A DNA stretch of 64,000 bases from Symsagittifera roscoffensis (GCF_963678635.1 NC_087065.1:51406452-51470451), one strand, 5' to 3'; shown: positions 1 to 12,013, counted from the stretch's first letter. The notes: a model not told the origin generated them from the letters alone. Numbers and translations are program-made.

Positions 1-1405
1 ACAAAATACAAAACGGTTTTCTCAAACTGGTGTCGTTTTTATCTGCATGTTGTGATTAAAAAAATTGAACGAAAAAATGAAATTTAAACATATTTGAGAG
101 TCATATAGAATAATTCAATTGAGAACCAGTTTTTGAAGAAAATTGACTAGAAAAACGGCGAAAAAAGCAAAAAAATCTCAAAAATTTTTGCGGAAATTTT
201 TTGAATTTTCAAGTTTTTGATTCCCAAATTTTGCTAAGAACTCCAAAAACTACCTGAATCTGGGTGAAACTAATTTTTCACGGTTTAAGTTAAGCTAAAA
301 TAAGCTATTGCAATTACTAACTATCTTACTATTTAGCTCGAAGTTAGACCAAAAATAGAAAGTTTCAAACCAGTTTTTCTCGACACTGTGAAAACTTTTT
401 CAAATTTCATTAAAGTCGTTCACGACTGAAAGGGCTAGAATATGATATATCACTCTATCCGATGATTATTTGTGGTAGCTGATTTTGGGTGGAAGAAACT
501 AAAGCACACTCGAATCCAGAGTTCAATGGTCGGAACAACAACAACGATTTTATCAATTTTTAGCGGTTATAGCTTAAAAAATACATCATTTTGAAGAGTG
601 GTTGTTTCTCTAGAATCGCACCCAAAAACAAAAATTGTTCCCGTTTTGTAGCTAAAAAAAATTACCAACAGTTATTGAAACATCTGATCAATCTAACAAA
701 CATTTCGACTTCTTGATTATACAATTTCAAGAATTTTCTAATCATTTGCTATCAGTTCCAAGATTATGAAGACATTGATTGCAAGGGCTCTAGCAAACAA
801 AAAAGAAAAACTTGTATGATGGCTCTCTGATTTTCTTTTGTTCAGAAAAAGAATATATATGAGAAGTGTTTCTCTTATGAGTCGCAAACTATCAGCACTC
901 ACAATGCTGGGATAAATTTTTCAAATTCAACATGCTGATTCATAATTTCTCAAATGATTATCGTTAACATATCCTGTAAATATATGAAAAATGTTCGTTT
1001 GATATACTATTTGATTAATCTGAAAACAAAACAATGAAACACATCATATATAAAAAAAAATCAAAACAACAAAAAACGAATTTTATCATTCAGCACATAC
1101 CTTCATTGTACTGATTTTCAAAAATCTACTGTAACTCATAGATGATAATTTTTTATACTACTTGAGTTTGCTTAGGATATTTATCGAAATAAACTATTAA
1201 CACCAAAAGCAGAAAAGTTGGAAAGTTAATGATTGGTTTCCATTTACAGTTATAGAGGTTAAAAACATTGTATCTTTGAAAAATCTTGAAGCAAAAATAG
1301 GTAGACATTATTAATATGCAGAATGAGTTATTGGCAGACAAACTATGCTGCGAATGTCAGGGGCGCTTCCTTGAAATTTTAAATGACCCAGTGAGGTTTT
1401 AACCA
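1..1405. other. AT-rich non-coding stretch
   Basis: No exon-like reading frame, RNA gene or clear repeat boundary was seen. The sequence is AT-rich with many short A and T runs; the only open frames are short and of low complexity. Confidence 0.5.
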
Positions 1406-1449
1406 CTCAGACCATCAAATTCAGCCTTGTATGAATTTGATGGTCTGAG
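1406..1449. repeat. Perfect 18-bp inverted repeat (hairpin)
   Basis: Arm 1406-1423 (CTCAGACCATCAAATTCA) is the exact reverse complement of 1432-1449, with an 8-nt loop at 1424-1431. The stem is too short for a canonical animal miRNA precursor. It may be the tip of an old foldback element or MITE. Confidence 0.85.
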
Positions 1450-1574
1450 CACTTTACCGCTTTGTTTGATAAACCGCTTTATCTCATATGAAGTAATGTT
1501 TGCCGAAAACCTATGTGGTTGTGTTTTTTGTCGCAATGCTTCTTGAAATTATAATTGTAAAAGCTACATTTTTT

Positions 1575-1920
1575 ATTCTAGTATAAATAGCAAATTATAT
1601 TTTTTTCTCACAAAGAGAGATTTTTTTGAATAGAAAAAGAATAAATTCAGTTCACCAGCGGATTCAGGGTGGTGGGCGCGGGGGAGGGGGTTGGGGAATA
1701 GTGGGTGGACTACAAAATCCACTTAGGCGCCAAAATAAGTTCATTAAAGCTTCATTTTTTCCGTTAGTTTATTTAGCAATTTAAATTTTGTTCTCACGAA
1801 GAGAGCTTTTTATGAACAAAAAAAAACAACTTGAGTTCACCACCGGATGCAGGGAGGTGGGGTGAGAGAGGGGAGTGGGTGGACGCTAAAAACCACTTAG
1901 GCGACAAAATTTGCTAACTT
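1575..1920. repeat. Degenerate ~190-bp tandem duplication
   Basis: Two successive units share the same order of motifs: a TTTAGCAAATT-like start, 'tctcacRaagagag', 'gttcaccRscggat', a G-rich run and 'tggac..aaaWccacttaggcg'. The first unit covers about 1575-1745 and the second about 1770-1920. Both carry short G runs on the plus strand. Sequence just after (1921-2050) resembles interior parts of the 'gctcggaaaatcaatt..gtcgac' MITE family seen near 39.9, 53.2 and 55.1 kb. Confidence 0.6.
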
Positions 1921-2233
1921 TGAGGGGGAGTACACTTTTTTGTTAAAATTTCCCTAAAAACAATTTTTGGACGAAATAGGTTCTTTGTAGTGCTTCGCAG
2001 AGCTCGGAAAATCAATTAGGTCGACCTTAAAAAAATCGACAAAATCCTCCCTGATCTGATACATATGTTAATTAAACAAGTCATCCAGTAAGTTCTCGGA
2101 AAAATGTCCCGGAATGAACAAAATCTATTAGATTTTTCAGCAAGAACTATTTTATTTACCCTTTGAAACAACTAGCCATTAACTCTAAAGTGGCTAAGCC
2201 CTCATGGGTTTTCAAGCCTGAAATTCAAACATA

Positions 2234-3077
2234 TCCTCCTGGACCAAAAAAATGCACAACGCTTTGCATGCTATAGGGTTGCAAGTTTGAACGACTTTTC
2301 GGAACGAGTGAAAACAGACAAATCAATGCTAATTATGTGTGCTGATTATGACCAGAATGAGAGCGTCGCGCACTCTAGAGTTATTGTTGAAATACTTACT
2401 ATATGTTCAAAACATATTTGCTATATTTTTTTACTCAAAAACAAACAAAATTTTAAAGTGAATTATTAAAACTTCTATTTGAGCTTTCGAGTACGCAGGC
2501 GCCACCAAGGAATTTCTATAAATAAAATAGTAATGAGGTCAAATAGCCTAAAGTAGGTCCAAAATGCCAAGCAGCTAGCTTCGGCTAGCGTCTGTGTTAT
2601 TAAGTTGTCGCAGTATAAACCTCTATGGCAAATTGAACTGTAGCTGATTCTAGGAGACGCCAAAAGTTATTTGCCATAGAGATTTATACTGCGACAGCTT
2701 AACAATACAGACGCAAGCCGAAGCTATCTGCTTGCCATTTTGGACCTATTTTAGGCTATTCAACCTATTTTATTTATAGAAACTCACTCTTCGTGGCGCC
2801 TGCATACTCAAGTAAGCTCAAGTAGGCTAAAGCTCAAGTAAAGTTTTAATAATTCACTTTAAAATTTTGTTTGTTTTTGAGTAAAAAAATATCGCAAATA
2901 TGTTTTAAACAAATAGTAAGTATTTCAACAATAACTCTAGAGTGCGCGACGCTCTCATTCGGGTCATAATCAGCACACAAAGTGTTGGTTTGTCTGTTTT
3001 TACTCTTTCCGAAAAGTCGTTCAAACTTGCGATCCTGTAGCATGCCAAGCGTTGAGCAATTTTTTGGTCCAGGAGGA
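2234..3077. mobile_element. Foldback element with ~400-bp inverted arms
   Basis: Left arm 2234-2633 and right arm 2669-3077 are imperfect reverse complements, separated by a 35-nt loop (2634-2668). The ends pair as TCCTCCTGGACC and GGTCCAGGAGGA; the loop edges pair as a 28-nt block at 2606-2633 with 2669-2696. The same peptide appears on plus in the left arm and minus in the right arm, which reflects the palindrome rather than a gene. A few small indels separate the arms. No target duplication was identified. Confidence 0.85.
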
Positions 3078-3835
3078 TTCGTCGGCAAAATTTTGGTGTC
3101 AGTCGCTAGATACTTTGCCTGTTCATAAGCGTATAATGGGTCAATGCTAGACCCGCATTTTCATTTTGGCACAGCGACACTTTATAATGATCACTAAAAA
3201 TGAAACAAAAAGCTATTGCGATTAGACCGTTTTTTTTTCAGACCACAATGGTGGTCAGTTAGCCGTATTATTAATATTTTTGAACAGCACAGATCAATAA
3301 GCAGACAAGTTGCCAGTTATTGCTTCTATAATAAAGTTTTTTCTTAAATCAGTGGTTACACGCCGTTGAAGTTTTAGTCACGTCATCGGCGTATTTTTTG
3401 AATTATATATACTTCTGTTCGTACAATTTACTTTTCGTACAATTTAACATTGCGATCTTTTATTTTACTCGCTAAAATGGGTCTGCTGCAGTAGCCAATT
3501 TCAAATTACATTTTTGCTTCTGAGAGGTAACACAGAACACTACATTCTAAGAACTTGATAAAACTCATGCAAAAATAAATCCTCGTGCTCTTATCAAAAA
3601 GAGCAACGTCTCGAACACGGAATCTTATTGTTTATATTAAATTCTTTTTACTCTCAAAATTCTTTGTTAGCCAGAAACTGGCGGAAAAATAATGAGACAC
3701 AACTTGATATGAAGTTATATTATTTTCTGTAACATTTATACTACTTCTTCAGGTGATAGATATTTACAAGCGGTTGATACAAACATAAAAAAATATTCGT
3801 TCTATTAGCAATTTATCTATACTTCTGCGTGTAAA
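3078..3835. other. Upstream region of the monooxygenase gene
   Basis: No exon was recognised here. Any promoter or 5' UTR of the downstream monooxygenase should lie here; a 'tatatata' run occurs near 3403-3412, but without other support I do not call it a promoter. Confidence 0.4.
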
Positions 3836-6800
3836 ATGGCAGGGGAGGGAAGTGGTACGAGGGGTCACTTGAGGTGTCGAGTGTGTGTGGTTGGGGCGGG
3901 ACCCAGTGGTCTGAACACTCTCCGGGCACTGCAGAGTGTGATAGGGGGCAGAAAAGTGCACGTGACCTGCTACGAGAGATACGACTCTATAGGGGGCATA
4001 TGGAACTTCAAGTAAGCTGTTTTCAATAAGTGAGGCTGCAGAAAGACTAGGAACCCCTCGTGACAAAGGGACCGCATGTTAAGTAAAATTATATTCGATG
4101 TTATAAGACTTTAGTATTCGAAATATTATCCTAAAATTAGAGAATCAGTCAGCATAGGAGACACTGAATGCTTGCAAACCTGCTGTCTTTCAATAATTTT
4201 ATACTGTTGCTATTTGGTCTGATTAATACGTTGAGACATAAGAAATATACTACTTTGTAATTTCATGAGGGAAGAATTTCGAAAAAAAATGTGAAAAAAG
4301 GAGAATTTAGTAGTTTTTTTAATGAAAGTTTTAAAAACTTTACCAGCTTACCAGCAGAAAATCCGCAGTACCCCGGGGGTACTGTTGGTGTGCGTTGGCA
4401 AGACAGTACTCGGTTAAATGCAAGAGTCGCGGACCAAAATCTGTGTTAGTGCAAATTTTTTTGAAACAATTTTTGATATTATGATTCAGTATCGCCTTTT
4501 TTATTATATTTTACTCTATGCGATCTGATGAGCATTTGTTTTTATGCTTTGATCTTGTTTTTTTCGGGTTACGCAATCGACATGTCCGAGTAAGTTTAGC
4601 ATTAGCTTTTATCAGAGGTCGAGAGGGAATTGAAGAAGACGGCCTTGAAGTGCATTCGAGCATGTATGAGAACCTGGTCACGAATGCTCCCAAACCGACC
4701 ATAGAGATACCCGAGTTCCTGTTTCCCGAAGACGGGCCAGAACTCTCGGGCCATCCCAGGTGGTGATATGATACAAACGTAGGCAAAAGGGATTGTTTTT
4801 AATTAGAAGAAAAGTGTAAATTGTAGATCTCGTCTTCTTTTGGTCCACAAATTTTTACCGTTCCACACCATAGCGTTTGACAAAAGGTGAAAATGAAAAC
4901 AATTATAAAGTATTGATCTTTAGGGGCGTATCAGATGTTTTCACAAAAATATATGTTCTATGTACAAAACTAGCTGGTGATGTGTACATTAGTTTTTTCT
5001 AAAGCAAAATATATAAAAAATGAATTATGGCTCTGGAAAAAGACCTCCAATCCAATTCAATCCAAAAACATTCAGACTCTTTTTTCTCGACACTCGCATA
5101 AAAAGTTTTCCGCGTAGTAAATTCACAAACCACGCCTGAAATGGCTTCAATATAGATACACATATCATTGACACCATCTGTAGTCTGTTTGTGGTATCTG
5201 GAGGTACCGCCTTTTTGGAGGTCCTAACAATCTATTGAGTTTTAATTTTTGTAAAAAGTTGTTATTTTTCACCTGCTGGTTACCCTAAAATTTGAAGAAA
5301 AAAGTAGTATCTTATCACTTTTCCTCAGTTTTCCTACTCAAGACTATGTGCTTAATTACTTGAAAGGATTCGTGCACCAATTTAAATTGAATCAGTACAT
5401 CCACTTCAAAACATGGGTTCAACACGTGAGGTTCGACAAAGGGTCAGAAAAGTTCATAGTGACGGTGAAAGACTTGCAGACATCAAAGGAAAGAGAGGAG
5501 GACCCGTTCGATTACGTCATAGTTGCGACTGGACATTTCAACTACCCCAATTATGTTCGATATCCAGGACAGGAAACGTTCAAGGGAAAAGTGATTCATT
5601 CCAAGCAGTTTTTGGAAGCGAGAAGATACAAAGGTTCGAGATTTCGATTTGAATGAAAAACGTTAGAAACAAAAAGGTTAACTCAGGATTTGTAAGATTG
5701 GTTCTTCCTTATTATTCTTCCCCTATCAAAAAATAAGGGGAGTTCTATAAAAGTAGACTTGATGTGCCTAAACGCGAACTTAATTCTTTGAATTGGGGCG
5801 GAAATTCTTCAATAATTACCCTGGAGGTAGGAGGAATAATTTAAAAAATCCGAAGAATTTTAGAAAAATATGATTGAAAAGTTTTGTGATCTACGGAGTC
5901 CCCCTTCAGCTCCCTTCGACCCAGGGCCCGCTTCTGCTCACTATATATCTATTTAAATATGTATAAAAATGACAGGGCAGCAAGTGTTGGTGGTGGGTGG
6001 ATCCTATTCAGCAGAAGACATAGCCCTGCAAACGATAGAGGCAGGAGCGGAGAGAGTGACCATATGCTACAGGACACAGCCAGTAGGGAACACATGGCCT
6101 CAGGGCATAGATCAGAGGGCCATACTCACACACATTCATGGCAGTACTGTTCAGTGAGTAATATAAGGGCTCTTTTCCTCTCCTCGCATTCGAATCTCCT
6201 TTCCCGAAAAAACTTAACATGTATTTTACTCTTCACTTGGAAAAAAAATAAAAGTAATATAAATTTTTAATTGAAATTTCTTTTAAGAAACCTCCGCTAT
6301 ATCTCTAAAACATGGTGCACTCAACGCTTATATGCCGATTCATAACTTCATTATTTCTTAAAGCTTTTTTAAAATTTGAGTTAGGTAACAATAAGTTATG
6401 CTTTGGGTTGAGGTAACAACAAACTTTTACCGGCACATTTCTTATGAGCTTTACAAATAGGGATTTCCACTATTTACTATCAGTAAATTGTGCACATAAT
6501 AGATGAATAAAACCCATTTTGTGACTTTTTAATCTGATCATAGTGGTTCGTGAGTAATGAATAAACGTATATAACATCGGAAGGTAGCGTAAGCTTACAC
6601 AAATTTCAACCAGATCAATTTTTTGAAAAACTCTGAAGTCTGAAACTTGAAAAACACCGTTTTTTACTGCTGCTCTTCAAATTGGGTATTGCAGGTACTG
6701 CATGCTTCGGTTGATTTTGAAAAGAAAGCGCTCACAAAGTTTTCTTGTTTTAAATAAACTGATACAGGTACCTTTTTTTCAGAAAAACTAAATTTGAAAA

Positions 6801-9591
6801 CATTTTAATTCTAAAAACGGTTTTCCATTTTTCGATGGCTAAATATAGGTTGCCAGTCTAAATTTGGTTAAGTGAGATAGAAATTAATTCCACAAAAATC
6901 GAGTGCAAAGAAAACTTATTTTGTTTTTTTTTTGTTTAGCCCATTAGAATTTCTAAAAAAACTTGTTAGAGTAAGCAGTGTTTTGATTGCAGTGTAAGCT
7001 TGACAGCCCAAACTCTTTTTTTTTCTCATTTTTTGTTTTTTTTATTCCGCCTATTGAAAATAGAGAACGTCAGGTACCACAAATAAGCATCAGAATTGGT
7101 GTTTTATTATATTATGGCCCTTTCAGTTGTGATTCGATTGACTTTAAAACATTTCGAAAAAAATACTCTGTGTTAAGAAAAATCGTTTTGAAGTTTTTTT
7201 AGACTAGTCTATATCGAGATAAAAAGCAAGCAAGACTTTTTTTTAGAAGCAAAGGCCATAAAAGTTTCATTAAAGACCTGAAAACTTAGTTTTACTCCAG
7301 TAAAATTAGTTTTCGAAAACTTTTGCTCCATCTTGGGAATCAAATATTCTAAAAATTTAAAAACATTCTGCAAAAATTTCGGTGAAGTTTTTGTTCCGAA
7401 AATTGAAATGGAGAGGAATTTTATATTCGGGTGTGTTTTTTGTGGTTGTTTTTTTTTTCATGCAAAATTAGTTTTCGGTTTTGTTTGTTTTTCCACGCAA
7501 AATCAGGTATGGTAAAGGTATCTGATGTTTCCACGCAAAATCAGTGATATATCATTAACAGCTCGTTCAACTATGTATTGCGAAAAACCTGTTTAAAATT
7601 TTTGATTTTTGGTCTAATTGCAAGCGAATAAAGCGAGCGAGCAGGCCTGTTTGTGCTTAATTTAAGACGTTTGCGATAGTTTATTTGTGCCTCATTTTAG
7701 TTTTGACCGAGTTTTAAATTAGTGTTTGGAGTTTTTTAGCTGTATTTTGGGAATCAAAAATTTCGAAAAAATACAAAAAATTTGAAAAAATTTTGAAATT
7801 TTTTGGATTATTTGGTTTTTTTTGTTTTTTGTTTTTAATCACTTTTCTATGAAAAAATGTTTTCCAATGTGCATGTCCTGCTATGACTGTCGAATATGTC
7901 TAAATCTAATTTTTCAATAAAATATTTTGATCACATGTAGCAGAAAAAAAAATAAGACTATAAAAACAGAAGAAAAAACAAGACTAGGATTGTTATAACA
8001 AATATAGAAGTTGCAAAATAGTAGCCAACGGGGACATTTTACGTAGGCTGGGAGTTGAATTCTTGAGGGGAAGAGAAGATGAACTCCCCAACCTGACCTG
8101 ATGTTGTTTTAAGCGATGGTTGGTTAAAGTCGCAAGTATATTATGAAATATTTTTTCAGTTTCGCCGACGGATCTCAGAGCAATTATGACGTCATTATTT
8201 ACTGCACGGGATACTTGTTCAAATTTCCTTTTATGGAGGATAGTCTGAAGCTGGAGACAAAACAGAGAATGGCTCCGCCTCTCTACAAACAAGTAGTGTT
8301 TCCAGACAACCCTAAACTACTCTATATTGGAATGCAAGACCAGTTCTACACATTAACAATGTTCTGGCTGCAAGGACACCTTTGCGCCAAAATTATCAGT
8401 GGTAAGTTGTGTCCATAATAACCTCATGCAGCCTTTTCGCTCCTTATTTGTATCACACAGTAGAATTTTCACCTAGTTTTTTTCCAACTTCTGATGATTT
8501 GTGTAACTTTTTAACCGGCCCAAATTTTTTAAAGTCCTTTCTACTCTTTGTTAGCAGCTCGCAGCACGTTGGAGCGACTGCGGCGGTGAGTATAATTCGA
8601 GTTGTCCTTTGTTGCGAGTTCTCATGTTATGGGTACCGCGATTAGTAGTTACAAAAGCCAACTGGTAACAAAAGACAACTGGCAAAACTCAAGACAACTC
8701 GCTTTTCGAATTCAGAAATGAATTCAACTTGAAGGAAAACGACAACACGCAAATTTTGTCAATTCACTTAGAACTTAAGAATTTCGATTTAAGGTAGCCG
8801 GTTAGAGGTTTAGAGTTGAACAGATGTCAAATTGTTTCAGGTGAGGTCAAAATTCCATCTAAAGCTGAAATGCTAGCTGAAATAACGGAAAGACAAACGG
8901 AAGCAGAAAAGTTGGTTGAGAATATGGAAAAGATAGATTTTCAGACGAGATACGTAAACGAATTATCCGAAATAACAGGCTAGTCAATTTTGTTATTTAG
9001 CCAAAATTTTTTAATTACTCTATTTAACAAGCGCTGAAAAAGGCAATTTTTTTGCTTTACCGAAGATAATTCCGGAGAAAAAGGAAAAAGTTAATCTTTG
9101 AAATATTCATCCCTCACCCTTTTGTAAACGGAGGGATATTCGTAACACGGCATAAAATTCGTGTATGCTTAATTGTTGAGTTTGTTTTTTATAGTGGATG
9201 AAGTTAATTACTGGTTCCAAAAGTGAACACTGAAGAAGAAACTGCCTAATTGAACTAAATTTGTCAAATATCTGAACAATTTTCATTTTAATTTTAGCCC
9301 CCATATACTAGAAAACTAAACAAAAAATTGTGGGTAGTTCGTAAGCAATTAGGAGGACTTAACAGCAATTCATCATAAAGAACTGAACATTTGATGTCGA
9401 ACGTTTGATGTCATACCCTCGTGAATATAATATCTTCTTAACTCTTGACCCGACTTGCACATTTATGTTCACCATTAGGCCAAGTGAGCGTTGATGCCAA
9501 AAAAGAGTTCGAACGGAGAGAGAAAGACAGAGCCGAGGATCCATCTGGTTACAAACTGAAAACTAACTACAATAGTTTGTACAAGAAATAA
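3836..9591 (+). CDS. Flavin-containing monooxygenase, trimethylamine-monooxygenase-like (7 exons)
   Basis: Predicted NADPH- and FAD-dependent oxygenase of nucleophilic N or S centres, probably cytosolic. Exons: 3836-4011, 4616-4759, 5329-5633, 5976-6153, 8160-8401, 8841-8978, 9479-9591; total 1296 nt, 431 residues, phases consistent throughout. Motifs: FAD-binding GAGPSG at residues 20-25; 'GGIWNF' next to it; FMO signature FKGKVIHSKQF at 191-201 (FxGxxxHxxxF); NADPH motif GGSYSAEDI from 216; CTGY at 283-286; and GMQDQFYTLTMF in the C-terminal third. GxSYSAED and GMQDQxxT are, from family knowledge, typical of bacterial Tmm-like FMOs and their animal relatives rather than microsomal FMO1-5. 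No C-terminal membrane anchor is seen. Introns 1-5 are GT-AG; the last uses GC-AG. If that intron is not removed, the frame stops at TAG 8981-8983 (395 residues). Substrate cannot be inferred. Confidence 0.88.
6154..8159 (+). other. Monooxygenase intron 4 (2 kb)
   Basis: Bounded by a GTGAGT donor at 6154 and a TTTTTTCAG acceptor ending at 8159. The flanking coding pieces join without a gap relative to the expected protein, so no exon is missing here. The content is AT-rich with long T runs; no gene was seen. Confidence 0.7.
8979..9478 (+). other. GC-AG intron (monooxygenase intron 6)
   Basis: The donor reads ACAG|GCTAGT and the acceptor CACCATTAG|GCC. Joining 8978 to 9479 keeps phase 1 and adds a charged 37-residue C-terminus ending in TAA at 9589-9591. 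The total length then approaches that of Tmm-like proteins (about 440 residues, from memory). The competing reading is a simple stop at 8981, so RNA evidence decides. Confidence 0.6.
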
Positions 9592-9592
9592 A
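9587..9592 (+). terminator. AATAAA polyadenylation signal overlapping the stop codon
   Basis: AATAAA at 9587-9592 overlaps the predicted TAA stop (9589-9591) and is followed by a T-rich tract. If used, the 3' UTR would be only about 20 nt long. Confidence 0.45.
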
Positions 9593-9640
9593 ATTTATTT
9601 TTTTTTTCCATGGATATTGTAAGTACACCTGCTCGGATCT

Positions 9641-10061
9641 AGGACAACAAGCCGACGGGACTTCAAGCCGAAGGGACTTCAAGCCGAAAATAAAACTTTA
9701 CAAGCACCTCAAATTACTATTTTATCATCTGTAAAACGTTATTTTTCAAAAATTTTGGCAAGTTTAGTCCATAATAAACGTTATTCATGACAATGTACCG
9801 CTTGTGATTGGCATCCGTTAATAACATCAGCCGGTTTTTGAAATGCATAAATTATAAACATGAAAAATTCCTTCAACCATGTTTTGTTTTCAACTTTCCG
9901 AAAAGTCATTTGGAGGCTTAAATTTTATGAAAACGCCAATAACTTGTGAAGAACGATCATGAAGTTCAGAAATTCTTCAAAAAAGTTTTCAAATTAATCA
10001 TATTTCCCGAGTTTATAAGGAACTATTCGGCTTGAAGTCCCGTCGACTTGATGCCCGGCAC
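9641..10061. mobile_element. MITE with ~30-bp terminal inverted repeats
   Basis: The left end near 9641-9688 and the right end near 10025-10061 are inverted copies built around GACGGGACTTCAAGCCGAA; the left end repeats GGACTTCAAGCCGAA twice. The interior (about 9709-9975: 'catctgtaaaacgtt', 'gattggcatccgt', 'cagccggttttt') recurs at 26596-26800, so this is a dispersed non-coding family. It lies about 50 bp after the monooxygenase stop. Exact ends and target duplication were not resolved. Confidence 0.7.
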
Positions 10062-10133
10062 CCCACCTGCCCATATAAATTGCAAAGACCGTTTCTTTAC
10101 AACGTTCAATAACTGTTTAATTCTTGGACAATA

Positions 10134-10847
10134 CAGTGTTGATTTAAATTAACCGGACAAAACGCGTTAAACTTGAAATTTAAACGCATTTTTTTCAAAT
10201 TGGGTTGAATTTAGTTGAAAACTTATAGGGCAAAACTTGCTTAGAATTTGTGCTGAAATTTGTTTTGCGAAATTCGGGTCCGAAGTTTTACCCCAAAAAT
10301 GGGTCATTTTTGCTTTTCTTAGTTAGTCAAAAACTACGCCAACAACACCCAGTCGATCACAGACTTAATTATATCAAAGTGAGCCCCTTACGTAGCTCAA
10401 CAAACTTTAAGCAGGGTATTTTCTCCAAAAAAATTTGAATATTTATTAAAAATTGTTTTTAAATAAAAAGTTGGTATTTTATATAGTAAAAATGACCTTT
10501 TTTGTCCAAACAAAAATAAATTAACTTATTCAATATTTTGAAGATTATACCCTTCTTAAAGTTTGTTGGGCTACCTAAGGGGCTCATTTTGATATAATTA
10601 AGTCTGTGATCGACTGGGTGTTGTTGGCGTAATTTTTGACTAACTAAGAAAAGCGAAAATGACTCATTTTTGGGGTAAAATTTCGGACCCGAATTTTGCA
10701 AAACAAATTACACCATATTAATTCTGCTAAAATTCTAAGCAAGTTTTGCCTTCTTAATTTTTCACCTAAACTCAACCCAATTTGAGAAAAATGCGTTTTA
10801 AATTTCAAGTTTAACGCGTTTTGTCCGGTTAATTTAAATCGGCACTG
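10134..10847. mobile_element. Tc1/mariner-like foldback element with TA target duplication
   Basis: Long inverted arms (about 10134-10440 and 10520-10847) face each other. Both ends read CAGTGyyGATTTAAATTAACCGG going inward and are flanked by TA (10132-10133 and 10848-10849). The CAGTG end with a TA duplication is characteristic of Tc1/mariner TIRs. No transposase is present, so it is a non-autonomous foldback. Short mirror-image reading frames in the arms are a by-product of the palindrome. Confidence 0.85.
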
Positions 10848-11069
10848 TACATTGATTGTTGCTCTCAATCTCACCACATCCTCACTGATCGTGAGTTGGA
10901 TTCCATTAAAATGAACATGCAACTTGTCGCAGTGACAAAAAACTGCTCAGATTTGTACAGTTCAGATTGAATAACCGCCAGAAAAATGCATGAGTAGTGC
11001 AAGCACCACAGAACAAATATCTGATTTTGCTATCTGTTTTTGCTTTGTTAGTGTCGTCTTTAGGATTTT

Positions 11070-12001
11070 CACACACAGTCTTGCGAAGCTATCCCTTTTA
11101 CCGTGCTAAAGCAGGGGGCACTAAGGCTCGGTATTAACGACAATCCCGAAAGGGTTATTTTAGTGGTAAGTTGTCCTCTACTGTATTCTATTGCCCCCCC
11201 CCCTTGGTCAGTGATGCTCTTGCTCGCTATATCTCGCTTGAAGTCGCGTATAACGAAATCCTTTCTCTCAAATGAATTCAATATATATAAGTCTGAATGA
11301 ATACAAAGGGCCTAATAGTTCGGCCAGCGTATAATTTCTTCAACAATTTCTTCTCTGCGTACTCGGTCAGTACACGTGTCGACTAAGCTCTCTGTCTTGT
11401 GCTAGCTTCTGCTCTAACTAATACTCCACAAGGCACTTCGACTTGCGTTCTTACTTCACTCGCTGTGAAACAATTAACTGATGAGTTCAGATAGCGACCA
11501 CAACTGGGACCTACTGAATCTTACGCTCGTTAACTCGTTCTCTTTAAAATCCGCTCTCTAACCTCCACTTCTTATCTCTATTTGTGCTCCGTTTTGGTTA
11601 AAGTCACGCCACTTCATATCGGTGCTGTCATCCCCTTAATCACAACCGCCCCCTATGGTTTTCCCTTTTACCTACTCCCCCTGTCAAAGCTGACGGGTCC
11701 CAAGTCCGGGGTTTTTATCGACTTGTTCACGTTTTGTAAATACATCCCGCTGCGGTTGGCATCGTAAATCGGGTAAGTACCGAAATCGTATGATTCTTAT
11801 CAGTTAAATCCCCCCTTCGCTACTTACTTAAATACCAACTGACTTCGGTGTCAAATCTTGACCCAAGCAACAAAGTCATACGATCCCAATAAACTAACCA
11901 TAACCCGATTTTGAGCCAAATTTACTAATATTTTCCCTATCATGTTAGGATGAAATACACGGTCGGTAAGTCAAAAACTTGCTAGAATTACCGATTCTAC
12001 A
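11070..12001 (-). repeat. 3' LTR of Ty3/Gypsy element
   Basis: Matches 18594-19564 almost base for base. On the minus strand it begins TGTAGAATCGG (at 12001) and runs to an ACTGTGTG end near 11070. It contains an 'atatatata' TATA-like run near 11280-11289. It lacks about 37 bp found in the other LTR after 'gcgtataattt'. A poly-C run (about 9) differs in length from the other copy. Confidence 0.93.
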
Positions 12002-12013
12002 GTCTTCCCTTCT
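12002..12013 (-). promoter_or_regulatory. Polypurine tract
   Basis: On the minus strand AGAAGGGAAGAC lies directly before the 3' LTR start TGTAGAAT, the expected place and composition for the plus-strand primer of reverse transcription. Confidence 0.7.

Noticed and set aside
2287-3088. Shared peptide on plus and minus as a gene family
   Set aside because: Again a product of inverted arms; no start, splice or domain support.
8978-8983. Stop codon TAG at 8981 as the true end of the monooxygenase
   Set aside because: A GC donor three bases upstream, with matching phase to an open, charged terminal exon, better fits family length. Kept as the alternative.
10250-10922. Matching open frames on both strands as a gene pair
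   Set aside because: They are mirror images created by the foldback arms.
11103-11300. Repeated ORFs in the Ty3 LTRs (also 18495-18827, 11582-11767, 19145-19330)
   Set aside because: Present only because the LTR is duplicated; they cross promoter-like AT runs and poly-C and carry no domain.
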